A model generated the notes under the pieces. The model did not search any database. It saw only the letters and a list, made by a program, of their open reading frames with translations, and was not told the DNA's origin. DNA of 6,483 nucleotides from Thermoplasmatota archaeon (lineage in GTDB: Archaea > Thermoplasmatota > Thermoplasmata > Halarchaeoplasmatales > Halarchaeoplasmataceae), in assembly GCA_018610025.1 (NCBI GenBank), contig JAHENW010000175.1, forward strand, positions 1 through 6,483, read 5' to 3'. The position numbers were made by a program, and so were the translations under genes. Positions 1 to 5,798 of this stretch are shown here, in pieces; within the stretch, counting starts at the first letter, position 1, and each line of letters opens with the position of its first letter.

Positions 1-1136
1 ACGATGTGGTAGTCGTTGGTGGAGGCCCCATAGGGCTCTTCGTTGCCGAACGCACGGCGGAAGCCGGCTTTCGCACCATCGTTTTAGAAGAAGATATGAA
101 GGTAGGGAGGCCGGTGCAGTGTGCGGGACTGGTCAGTCCGCGGGTCGTTCAGATGAGTGGGACTGACAAAGTTGTCAGCAGGGAGAACAGTGCAACGATA
201 CATCCGCCCAACGGTCCTTCTCTTAAGATCGAGGCGATGAGTGAGAAGGCCTGCATAATCGATAGAGGAGGATTCGACAGGGAGATGGCAAAAAAGGCCA
301 TTAACGCCGGAGCAGAGATCGAAGTGGGTGCTAAAGTAGTCGATGTGGGCGGGGATGAGAACAGGAGGGTGGAGTATAGAAAGGAAGGAAGAAAGAATAA
401 GATAGAAGCGTCAGTTATCGTCGGCGCCGACGGACCGTCATCCGTTGTGAGAAAGAAGGCGGGACTGCCGGGTCCACAGGAACTCTTACCGGGCATACAG
501 GCCGTTGTTCCTTCGAGCGCCAACGGCGTGCAGATTTTTTTGGGTGGTGACGTGGCACCGGACTTCTTCGGCTGGGAGGTACCATACGTTTCCGGCAGTG
601 TGGTCGGGCTGGCATCCAGCAGCGGCTCTTACGAGAAGTTACAAAGGCTGCTGAAGAGGTTGGGAAAGGAAAACAAGGTCATGGGCATCCAGGCAGGAAC
701 GATACCCCTTGGCAGGATGAAGAAGAGCGTGAAAGACGGTCTTGTTCTGGTTGGCGACGCCGCCTGCCAGGTCAAACCTCTCTCCGGCGGTGGTCTTTAC
801 ACGGGATTGAAATCAGCTGAACACTGCGCCGATGTGCTCGTGAATGCTTTGAAAGAAGAGGATGTGTCGGAAAAACGGTTGAAGGAGTATCACAATAGGT
901 GGTCTAAAGACGTCGGGAAGGAGATCGGCAAGGGTATGTGGATGAGGAAGATATTTAGAGATTTCAGTGATTCCGACCTTGATAACCTGATCGAAGCTAT
1001 GACCGAGCCGAAGATCAAGAGGATAATAGAAGAAAGAGGTGACCTAGACTATCCTTCAAGGCTTGCCAAGCCGGTGCTTAAGACGGCGCCTAAACTGCTT
1101 AAATTTGCTGGACCAGTAATTAAGAATATCTTCTAA
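1..1136 (+). CDS. Geranylgeranyl reductase family FAD-dependent oxidoreductase (5' partial)
   Basis: The family hydrogenates isoprenoid double bonds; in archaea it saturates the geranylgeranyl chains of membrane ether lipids at the membrane face. Numbering from the GTG at 6, the sequence shows an N-terminal FAD Rossmann motif GGGPIG (residues 5-10), the substrate-side motif PVQCAGLVSP (36-45, Cys39), GADGPSSVVR (140-149), the aromatic FFGWEVP segment (187-193) that resembles the family's conserved W/P motif, and the second FAD motif GLVLVGDAACQVKPLSGGG (245-263). The frame is open upstream: the codon before the GTG is Asp and the one before that ends in AC, matching the usual YDVVVVGGGP start, so the true start lies just outside the window and the GTG at 6 is not the initiator. 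About 378 residues are visible, near the family norm. The C-terminus is basic and amphipathic and overlaps the next gene on the opposite strand. The exact substrate (lipid or quinone side chain) cannot be read from sequence. Confidence 0.9.
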   Translation, partial: DVVVVGGGPIGLFVAERTAEAGFRTIVLEEDMKVGRPVQCAGLVSPRVVQMSGTDKVVSRENSATIHPPNGPSLKIEAMSEKACIIDRGGFDREMAKKAINAGAEIEVGAKVVDVGGDENRRVEYRKEGRKNKIEASVIVGADGPSSVVRKKAGLPGPQELLPGIQAVVPSSANGVQIFLGGDVAPDFFGWEVPYVSGSVVGLASSSGSYEKLQRLLKRLGKENKVMGIQAGTIPLGRMKKSVKDGLVLVGDAACQVKPLSGGGLYTGLKSAEHCADVLVNALKEEDVSEKRLKEYHNRWSKDVGKEIGKGMWMRKIFRDFSDSDLDNLIEAMTEPKIKRIIEERGDLDYPSRLAKPVLKTAPKLLKFAGPVIKNIF

Positions 1137-1871
1137 CCACGGGAAGGAGTTGTACTCCTCCTGCATGTAGAGCATAACTGCCATTATACCGAAGAAGGCC
1201 GCGGCGGCGGCAAGCGCGTACCTGGGCCACTGGGGGATGGGAGTTTTCACGCTGAAACTGCTGTCAGGGAGTATGCCGTCTACGTTCAGATAGGTGATGT
1301 TGATACTGCCGGCGTAATAGGGCTCGTCGGATTGGCCCGGTCTCTTGGTGGCGTTCTCCCACTGGGAATCAGTAAAGTATCCCTTGGATTTCATAAGACT
1401 GTGGATCACCGTATCATTCTCAGTGGGACCGTAATCGAACTCCATCTTGAAGCGCACGAAATAGACGCCCTCCTCCGTCTTTTTATCGGTCTTTATGGTG
1501 TATTCCATGGGATACGTATCGTTGCTCGGGAGAGTACTCAGCGTGTGGGTGTAACTGGTCTCGCCAGATGTGTCGAAGACCGGCGGTCTACTCACTTTAG
1601 TTATATTTTTCTCCAGATCCAGGTCGGCGTACCGGTAGAGGTCCACCGTGAACCTTATCTGTGTGAGCTGTTCCTCGTATTCGTTGGTCAAGTTCAGTTC
1701 CAGTACACCTTGGTTCCCGGGCCTTATTATGGGAGTCTCGAAATCACTGAGCAGTTTGTTGGCCTTGCCCGGGTCCGAGACCACGGTGGGCTGTGCGTCT
1801 GTCCCAGGAGTGAATAAAAGGGCGGTGGAGAGGATGATCAGGCAGAACAACGCACCTATCTTGAGCTTCAT
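1056..1871 (-). CDS. Predicted N-glycosylated, single-pass cell-surface protein
   Basis: This 271-residue protein has a signal peptide (residues 1-26, hydrophobic core 6-21), an extracellular region (27-214), one membrane helix (about 217-236) and a cytoplasmic tail that is strongly basic from about 256 to 270. The order predicts a type I membrane protein with its bulk outside the cell. Residues 46-145 look like a beta-sandwich of the COG1361/CARDB-like sort common on archaeal surfaces (a PGNQGVLELNLTN strand pattern); this is a judgement from pattern, not a search. Six N-glycosylation sequons lie in the outer part: N60, N89, N117, N152, N173 and N191. I recognise no catalytic motif, so function is unknown; an adhesion, envelope or sensor-accessory role is possible. 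ATG at 1871 is the only start that keeps the signal peptide, and no good Shine-Dalgarno precedes it, which fits a leaderless message. The gene is divergent from taw2 and its last 26 codons run antisense to the reductase gene. Confidence 0.85.
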   Translation of the reverse strand: MKLKIGALFCLIILSTALLFTPGTDAQPTVVSDPGKANKLLSDFETPIIRPGNQGVLELNLTNEYEEQLTQIRFTVDLYRYADLDLEKNITKVSRPPVFDTSGETSYTHTLSTLPSNDTYPMEYTIKTDKKTEEGVYFVRFKMEFDYGPTENDTVIHSLMKSKGYFTDSQWENATKRPGQSDEPYYAGSINITYLNVDGILPDSSFSVKTPIPQWPRYALAAAAAFFGIMAVMLYMQEEYNSFPWLEDILNYWSSKFKQFRRRLKHRLGKP

Positions 1872-1894
1872 CTACCATGAAAAGTCTATAATGG

Positions 1895-1905
1895 GTATAA
1901 AATAC
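1895..1905. promoter_or_regulatory. Shared TATA element of the divergent surface-protein/taw2 promoters
   Basis: GTATAAAATAC lies in the 64-base gap between two divergent starts and is a short inverted repeat (GTAT/ATAC, 3-base spacer). Read on the plus strand its centre is about 36 bases before the taw2 ATG, which puts a start site near 1925 and gives a leader of about 10 bases. Read on the minus strand its centre is about 29 bases from the ATG at 1871, predicting an almost leaderless message. One box may serve both directions; two overlapping boxes are equally possible. Confidence 0.5.
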
Positions 1906-1925
1906 TTATGTGAGTAATCGGAAGT

Positions 1926-1929
1926 AGGT
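1926..1929 (+). promoter_or_regulatory. Weak Shine-Dalgarno of taw2
   Basis: AGGT sits 6 bases before the ATG at 1936 and matches four bases of the archaeal AGGTGATC consensus. It supports the choice of that ATG, which is also the first Met before the recognisable N-terminal domain. A second purine run (AAAAGG) directly touches the ATG and is too close to act as the site. Confidence 0.45.
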
Positions 1930-1935
1930 AAAAGG

Positions 1936-2928
1936 ATGGAAGAAGAAGAGCCAGTAGTCAGGATCCCCAAGTCCAAGGGAGAAGAGGTTTTGGCCAGGTT
2001 AAAAGACGAGGGTGAGCTGGATTCCGAAAGAAGAATCGAGAGCAGAGGAGATGAACTGCTCATACCTGTCAAGAGCGGCGGGGATGACCTCAGCGGGGAT
2101 CTGAGGAAAAGAGAGAGGAAGAGCACCCCTTATCAGAAGATAAAAGAAAAGGTCGATTTGGATGAGAAGAAAGTCCAGCTGCTCCCTGACCGCTGGGAAA
2201 AGGTCGGGGAGATAGTGCTAATAAAGCTGCCTGACGAGCTCTATGATGTGAGAGAAAAGGTGGGAAAGGCGTACGCCGACGTGCTAAACGCCAAATCCGT
2301 GCTGATACAGGGGGATATCAGGAAGATAACCAGGGAGCCGGAGGTGGAATTGATCTACGATGATGAGACGGAGACCGTTCATCTGGAGAACGGCGTGAAG
2401 TACCACCTCGACGTGACTGAAACCATGTTCTCCAGTGGAAATATCGACGAAAGGATCAGGATGGGGGGTGTTGTTAAGAAAGGCGAAACGATTGTGGACA
2501 TGTTCGCCGGTATAGGGTACTTCACCCTTCCCATGGCCGTGCACGGGGAGCCAGAAAAAATTTACGCACTGGAGATCAATCCTACGGCTTTTGAATATCT
2601 GGAGAAAAATGTTGAGGAGAACGGTGTGACAAACATCGTGGAACCATGGCTCGGGGACAACCGCGACTTCTCTTTGAATGAAGAGTGCGCGGACAGGGTT
2701 GTCATGGGATATCTGAAAGACACTTGGAAGTTTTTACCGAAGACTTTAGAGCTGCTGGGGAACCAAGGGACCATCCACTACCACCGGAATGTAGATGACG
2801 AGTCATATCCTGAAGGCCTGAGAAAAGAGCTCGAGCAACACATCTCTGATTTTGAGGTCAAAAAGAAGAAGATGATCAAATCCTTCGCCCCCCATGTTTA
2901 CCATGTGGTATGGGATGTGAAGGTGTGA
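1936..2928 (+). CDS. taw2: tRNA(Phe) 4-demethylwyosine aminocarboxypropyltransferase, Taw2/Tyw2 type
   Basis: Taw2 transfers the 3-amino-3-carboxypropyl group of SAM to C7 of 4-demethylwyosine at G37 of tRNA-Phe, a step in archaeal wyosine formation that guards reading frame. The 330-residue protein has an N-terminal Trm5/Tyw2-like D1 domain (about 6-46, VRIPKSKGEEVLARL...LLIPV), an acidic/basic linker, the FSSGNIDERIRM segment (165-176), SAM motif I VDMFAGIGYFTLP (187-199), the ribose-binding acidic residue E213 in ALEINP, DNRD (241-244), VVMGYLKDTWKFLPK (255-269) and GTIHYHRN (278-285). The MGYL block is what separates Taw2 from the m1G37 methyltransferase Trm5, which carries an NLP-type motif there. 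The C-terminal APHVYHVVWDVKV is also typical. The gene has its own promoter and a T-tract after it. Its pathway partner Taw1 is not in the window. A bifunctional Taw22-like activity is less likely but not excluded. Confidence 0.86.
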   Translation: MEEEEPVVRIPKSKGEEVLARLKDEGELDSERRIESRGDELLIPVKSGGDDLSGDLRKRERKSTPYQKIKEKVDLDEKKVQLLPDRWEKVGEIVLIKLPDELYDVREKVGKAYADVLNAKSVLIQGDIRKITREPEVELIYDDETETVHLENGVKYHLDVTETMFSSGNIDERIRMGGVVKKGETIVDMFAGIGYFTLPMAVHGEPEKIYALEINPTAFEYLEKNVEENGVTNIVEPWLGDNRDFSLNEECADRVVMGYLKDTWKFLPKTLELLGNQGTIHYHRNVDDESYPEGLRKELEQHISDFEVKKKKMIKSFAPHVYHVVWDVKV

Positions 2929-2930
2929 TG

Positions 2931-2938
2931 ATTTTTTT
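2931..2938 (+). terminator. T-tract terminator after taw2
   Basis: Seven consecutive T residues (2932-2938) begin four bases after the taw2 stop. Archaeal RNA polymerase terminates on such runs without a hairpin, and none is evident here. The tract precedes the next gene's promoter, consistent with separate transcription units. Confidence 0.6.
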
Positions 2939-2950
2939 CATAGAAAAAAC

Positions 2951-2963
2951 TATTTAAAAAATA
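2951..2963 (+). promoter_or_regulatory. TATA-box promoter of the zinc-ribbon membrane protein gene
   Basis: TATTTAAAAAATA is preceded by AAAAAC, a plausible BRE. A start about 26 bases from its centre falls near 2982, so the message would start at or within the Shine-Dalgarno just before the GTG. The element is itself a 5-base inverted repeat, which is expected for an AT-rich TATA box and is not taken as an operator. Confidence 0.6.
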
Positions 2964-2980
2964 CTTCACTTACCTCTTAA

Positions 2981-2988
2981 AGGTGATC
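2981..2988 (+). promoter_or_regulatory. Strong Shine-Dalgarno fixing a GTG start
   Basis: AGGTGATC matches eight bases of the expected complement of the archaeal 16S 3' end and stands 2 bases before GTG at 2991. It is the best site in the window. It decides the GTG start, which also places the first zinc-ribbon CPRC at residues 4-7; the next Met, residue 31, would lose the ribbon. Confidence 0.75.
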
Positions 2989-2990
2989 GA

Positions 2991-3941
2991 GTGCCAATCT
3001 GTCCAAGGTGTGATAGGTCTGTAGAGGAAGAGGAGTTGGAGGCCGGGAGGTGCCCTCAATGTGGATACTTCATAGGAAACATGCTCCCAGGATATCCCAA
3101 TAGGAGGGGGACCGATGCCGAAGGGTCTATCTCTATTTCTTTTGAAATATTAAAACGGAACCTAAGGCCGTTTTTATTATACATATTGGTCCCCGCGCTG
3201 GTGATCTTCGCTATACAGCTAATTTACCTCTGGCAGACGAGTAAGATGATGGGAGGTTTAGGCACCACTCAGGATTTTACGGAGATCTATGAGCAGATGA
3301 TCTCAATATACTCCTTGATGATCCCGGTCATGTTCTTTAGAACAGTGATACAGATGTTTTTCCTCGGCGGGATAGTGAAGATGGCTCATAGAGGATTCAA
3401 GGGAGAACGTGTATCACTCCTGGACGGTCTCTCTGTTCTCAAAGAGAAACCATTGATACTGCTCGGAGCCGGGATACTGTTGACCTTCCTACTCGATATA
3501 GGGATAGCTTTGTGCTGTGTAGGTGCCCTGGTGTTCTGTTACTGGTGGATGTTCACCATCCCTATACTGGTCCTGGAGACAAAGGGCATAATGGGCTCGA
3601 TGAAGGCAAGTAAAACCTTCGCAACTCAGAGGAAAACGTTCGGTTTCACTCTCACCATGTTCGCTATAGTGATCGTGATAAACGTGGTCAGTAGTATTGT
3701 GGTGAGTGCCGTAGGTGCTACAGGATTCCGAGGAGGGATTTTCTCGGGTATGTCCCAGATCGATCTTCTATCACCTTCATTACTTGCAGGCAACTTCATC
3801 AGCATTTTCCTCACCGCCTTCGCGATGATGTTCGTGGCCATGTGTATCACGGTGCATTACTTGAGAGGGGGCGGGAAAAAAGCTGAAAAAAAGGATTTAT
3901 CTCAGCAGTGGGAGTCCCCGACGAAGGATGACTACAGATGA
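2991..3941 (+). CDS. Zinc-ribbon, multi-spanning membrane protein of unknown function
   Basis: The 316-residue protein opens with a short zinc ribbon (CPRC 4-7 and CPQC 21-24), then a linker to about residue 55 and a hydrophobic domain with about six membrane helices: 60-81, 106-128, 154-174, 175-196, 218-242 and 266-290. A charged tail (295-316) ends it. The block LVLETKGIMGSMKASKTFATQRKTFGF (193-219), between helices 4 and 5, resembles the conserved S/K-rich loop of archaeal and bacterial membrane families sometimes annotated as glycerophosphodiester-phosphodiesterase membrane domain or DUF4013/DUF7847-like; this is from memory of the pattern and no enzymatic domain is attached. The ribbon is expected to be cytoplasmic. 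No catalytic residues are recognised. The gene has its own promoter. It ends 36 bases before amrS with no T-tract between, so read-through into amrS is possible. Confidence 0.85.
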   Translation: MPICPRCDRSVEEEELEAGRCPQCGYFIGNMLPGYPNRRGTDAEGSISISFEILKRNLRPFLLYILVPALVIFAIQLIYLWQTSKMMGGLGTTQDFTEIYEQMISIYSLMIPVMFFRTVIQMFFLGGIVKMAHRGFKGERVSLLDGLSVLKEKPLILLGAGILLTFLLDIGIALCCVGALVFCYWWMFTIPILVLETKGIMGSMKASKTFATQRKTFGFTLTMFAIVIVINVVSSIVVSAVGATGFRGGIFSGMSQIDLLSPSLLAGNFISIFLTAFAMMFVAMCITVHYLRGGGKKAEKKDLSQQWESPTKDDYR

Positions 3942-3944
3942 TAA

Positions 3945-3951
3945 CATATTA
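3945..3951 (+). promoter_or_regulatory. Possible TATA box of amrS
   Basis: CATATTA is centred about 30 bases before the amrS ATG, which would place initiation at about 3974-3978 and give a leaderless message. That fits the absence of any Shine-Dalgarno before this ATG. The match is weak, and the stronger TATA-like core at 3966-3975 is too close to the start codon to direct a transcript that includes it. Confidence 0.35.
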
Positions 3952-3963
3952 GTAAAAAAAGAA

Positions 3964-3977
3964 CGTATATTTATACG
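3964..3977. promoter_or_regulatory. Perfect inverted repeat touching the amrS start codon; candidate operator
   Basis: CGTATA-TT-TATACG is a perfect 6-base inverted repeat with a 2-base spacer, and its last base is immediately before the ATG at 3978. It would overlap the expected transcription start, a position where archaeal repressors block initiation. It is too short to form a strong hairpin. Operator function is inference. Confidence 0.4.
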
Positions 3978-4973
3978 ATGAAAGAAGCTATGTTCTGGGA
4001 CGAGGGAAAAGACCGCACGGTCCACTGTCATCTCTGCCCACATCGATGCACCATAAAAGAGGGTGACCGTGGTATATGTAACGTAAGGGAGAACAGGGAC
4101 GGAACTTTGTACTCCCTCATCTACGAAAAGGCGGCTTCCCTGACTCCGGATCCTATAGAGAAGAAACCGCTGTATCACTTCCACCCGGGAACCACGGTAC
4201 TATCATACGGAACCATGGGATGCAATCTCAACTGTAAATTCTGCCAGAACGCTTCCCTTTCCTGCGGCAGTCCAGAGAGCCCCTATTTAAACGAGTTCTC
4301 CGTCCAAGAACTAGCCGACAAGGCACTGAACTATGCAGGTATGGCCTGGACGTACAACGAGCCGTCCATCGCATACGAATACACCTACGACGTTTCGAAG
4401 AAGATAAAGGACTCGAACGGTGGGTACACCTGCTACGTGACCAACGGCTATATCGAAAATGAGCCGTTGGAGAAGTTGTCTGAGTATCTGGACGGTATGA
4501 ATATCGACATAAAGGCGTTCCATGACGGTTTCTACAAGAAGATAGTGGGCGGAAGATTGAAGCCGGTTCTAGAGACCGCTGAGAAAGGCGTTGAACTGGG
4601 GATCCATGTCGAAGTCACCTACCTGATAATCCCGGGATACAATGATGAAAAGAAGGAGATAGCTGAGTTCGTTAGATGGGTGGTAGATGAACTCGGAGAG
4701 GATACAGTGATCCACCTCTCAAAGTTCCACCCGGACCACGAGATGAGGGACGTGCCCGCCGCATCGAAAGAGAAGATGCACGAGGCTAGAAGGGTGGCGG
4801 AAGAAGAAGGGGCCAATTTCGTTTACATAGGCAACATGCCGGCGGACAATGATACGAAATGTCCAGAATGCGGCACTACCATCTTGAAGCGGTCCTACTT
4901 CTCATCGGGAAAACTGAACCTGGACCACGGAAGATGCCCCGATTGTGGAAGGAAGATACCGATCGTTTACTGA
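3978..4973 (+). CDS. amrS: AmmeMemoRadiSam system radical SAM enzyme (COG1180)
   Basis: This is a radical SAM enzyme of the family that occurs with AMMECR1 and Memo domain proteins; the reaction is not assigned here. The 331-residue sequence starts MKEAMFW, as is usual for the family, then has a Cys-rich N-terminus (C17, C20, C24, C34 in CHLCPHRC...GDRGICNVREN), the 4Fe-4S radical SAM motif GCNLNCKFCQN (81-91; C82, C86, C89), GMAWTYNEPSIAYEY (121-135), the barrel strand GMNIDIKAF (173-181), SKFHPDHEM (248-256), VYIGNMPADNDTKCPECG (282-299) and a C-terminal zinc ribbon (C295/C298, C320/C323). PDPIEKKPLYHFHPGT (57-72) is also characteristic and separates it from true pyruvate formate-lyase activases; no glycyl-radical partner is nearby. 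Neither AMMECR1 nor Memo is encoded in the window. The start at 3978 has no Shine-Dalgarno and is probably leaderless. The stop lies 4 bases from the convergent regulator gene. Confidence 0.9.
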   Translation: MKEAMFWDEGKDRTVHCHLCPHRCTIKEGDRGICNVRENRDGTLYSLIYEKAASLTPDPIEKKPLYHFHPGTTVLSYGTMGCNLNCKFCQNASLSCGSPESPYLNEFSVQELADKALNYAGMAWTYNEPSIAYEYTYDVSKKIKDSNGGYTCYVTNGYIENEPLEKLSEYLDGMNIDIKAFHDGFYKKIVGGRLKPVLETAEKGVELGIHVEVTYLIIPGYNDEKKEIAEFVRWVVDELGEDTVIHLSKFHPDHEMRDVPAASKEKMHEARRVAEEEGANFVYIGNMPADNDTKCPECGTTILKRSYFSSGKLNLDHGRCPDCGRKIPIVY

Positions 4974-4977
4974 TGGA

Positions 4978-5760
4978 CTAATCGATTACCTCGTATCTTA
5001 TCCTGTACGCCTCTTCTCTTCCCCTGTTCCTGTCCCTGATTTTTTCCAAGATTGGATCCAATCTCTTCTCTGAAACCAGCAGCGAGATGTCCAGACCTTT
5101 CTCCGCAGCACTGATGGTGGATTCGATGGGGGCGAAGCGGATTTCTGGCTTCATGCCCAGTATGTTCATCAATCCGTACTGCGCTTCCCCCTTCACGGCC
5201 ACAAGGTCATGATCGATGGAAAACAATCTTTCGCCTACTCTTTCAGCCTCTTTTGAAGGGGTGTCGCCCACGTCTGCGGGCACGAGATATATCTTTCCCA
5301 GTTCTAGATCGGTTATCCCGTGCAGACCCCCGACCAATACCGGTTCGCGCTTCTCTGCCGAGGTTAGGGCCGTGCCCATGGAGGACGATTCGTCGAGGGA
5401 GGCATGAAGAAATCCCTCCCTCATGAAGAGGCCGACCTCGTCCCCCTCCTCTATCTCCACGTCTGATATCGCTGTGCAGGTATCTATGAAATCGATCCTA
5501 TCGCTGGCACTGTCCAGGAAGTCCCCCAGCGCAGAGAGAACGTCCCTCACCAATTCCATACCCTCTGAGGTCGGATGGTACTGGCCCTCTCGGGTATCTA
5601 TCAATCCTTCCTCCTCCAAGTCCAAGACGTAGTTGGAAACGCCCTGCTCGCTCATGTCCAGCTCCGAAGCTATGTCGGCCAGCTTGTTCGGCTGATCGAT
5701 GGCTGAGTGGTAGAGGATCAAAAATTGGGTGAGTCTTTTCTTGTCACGTAACAGCCTCAT
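4978..5760 (-). CDS. Archaeal winged-helix transcriptional regulator (DUF7839-like C-terminal domain)
   Basis: The 260-residue protein has a winged helix-turn-helix near the N-terminus (about 8-70): DIASELDMSEQGVSNYVLDLEEEGLI (29-54) contains the recognition helix, and the wing EGQYHPTSEGMELV (58-71) follows, as in MarR/Lrp-like archaeal regulators. A short helical linker (75-98) leads to two more segments: 101-160, with strands around EVGLFMREGFLHASL and PVLVGGLHGI, and 157-230 (IYLVPAD, DLVAVKGEAQYGLM, GLDISLLVS), which looks like an alpha/beta ligand- or partner-binding fold. The closest family I can name is the archaeal wHTH group with DUF7839, at moderate certainty. No metal-binding Cys/His cluster is evident; the only Cys is C95. 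ATG at 5760 is preceded by a TATA-like box at the right distance for a leaderless message. The target is unknown; its own gene and the convergent amrS are candidates because they share a promoter element. Confidence 0.82.
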   Translation of the reverse strand: MRLLRDKKRLTQFLILYHSAIDQPNKLADIASELDMSEQGVSNYVLDLEEEGLIDTREGQYHPTSEGMELVRDVLSALGDFLDSASDRIDFIDTCTAISDVEIEEGDEVGLFMREGFLHASLDESSSMGTALTSAEKREPVLVGGLHGITDLELGKIYLVPADVGDTPSKEAERVGERLFSIDHDLVAVKGEAQYGLMNILGMKPEIRFAPIESTISAAEKGLDISLLVSEKRLDPILEKIRDRNRGREEAYRIRYEVID

Positions 5761-5761
5761 G

Positions 5762-5776
5762 TAAAAATAAAAATCG
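5762..5776 (-). terminator. Possible T-rich terminator of the sulfotransferase gene
   Basis: On the minus strand two runs of five T separated by one A follow the sulfotransferase stop codon by about 22 bases. Such tracts can end archaeal transcripts. Here the run also forms the region between the regulator's TATA box and its start, so it may be only a promoter feature. Confidence 0.3.
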
Positions 5777-5782
5777 AGGGAC

Positions 5783-5790
5783 GTATAAGA
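5783..5790 (-). promoter_or_regulatory. TATA box of the wHTH regulator gene
   Basis: On the minus strand TCTTATAC is centred about 26 bases before the ATG at 5760, so initiation should fall on the start codon (leaderless). The T-rich run at 5776-5762 (minus strand) lies between box and start. The box overlaps the 3' flank of the upstream sulfotransferase gene, giving the regulator its own promoter although both genes run the same way. Confidence 0.5.
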
Positions 5791-5798
5791 GAATTTGC

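Noticed and set aside
6..8. GTG at 6 as the true start of the reductase
   Set aside because: The frame stays open upstream with Asp just before it, and the family's first strand would be cut short. The real start is outside the window.
149..523. Open frame of 124 codons on the minus strand inside the reductase gene
   Set aside because: It is antisense to conserved FAD-motif regions, its Ser/Leu/Pro-rich composition is typical of antisense frames, and no start signal is seen.
1512..1521. Inverted repeat GATACGTATC
   Set aside because: It lies in the middle of the surface-protein coding region (Asp-Thr-Tyr codons), away from any start. A 10-base palindrome is expected by chance in a window this size.
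1332..1817. Open frame of 161 codons on the plus strand inside the surface-protein gene
   Set aside because: It lies wholly antisense to a gene with a signal peptide, membrane helix and sequons, has no promoter or Shine-Dalgarno, and its product looks like no domain.
1936..2928. Trm5 tRNA (guanine37-N1)-methyltransferase
   Set aside because: The position of the Trm5 NLP-type motif is occupied by MGYL, followed by IHYHRN, which is the Taw2/Tyw2 pattern.
2951..2963. Inverted-repeat symmetry of TATTTAAAAAATA as an operator
   Set aside because: The symmetry follows from an A/T-only TATA box and gives no evidence of a separate protein site.
3978..4973. Pyruvate formate-lyase activating enzyme
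   Set aside because: Homology is shared at the COG1180 level, but the MKEAMFW start, the PDPIEKKPLYHF block and the C-terminal zinc ribbon fit the AmmeMemoRadiSam enzyme, and no glycyl-radical enzyme is nearby.
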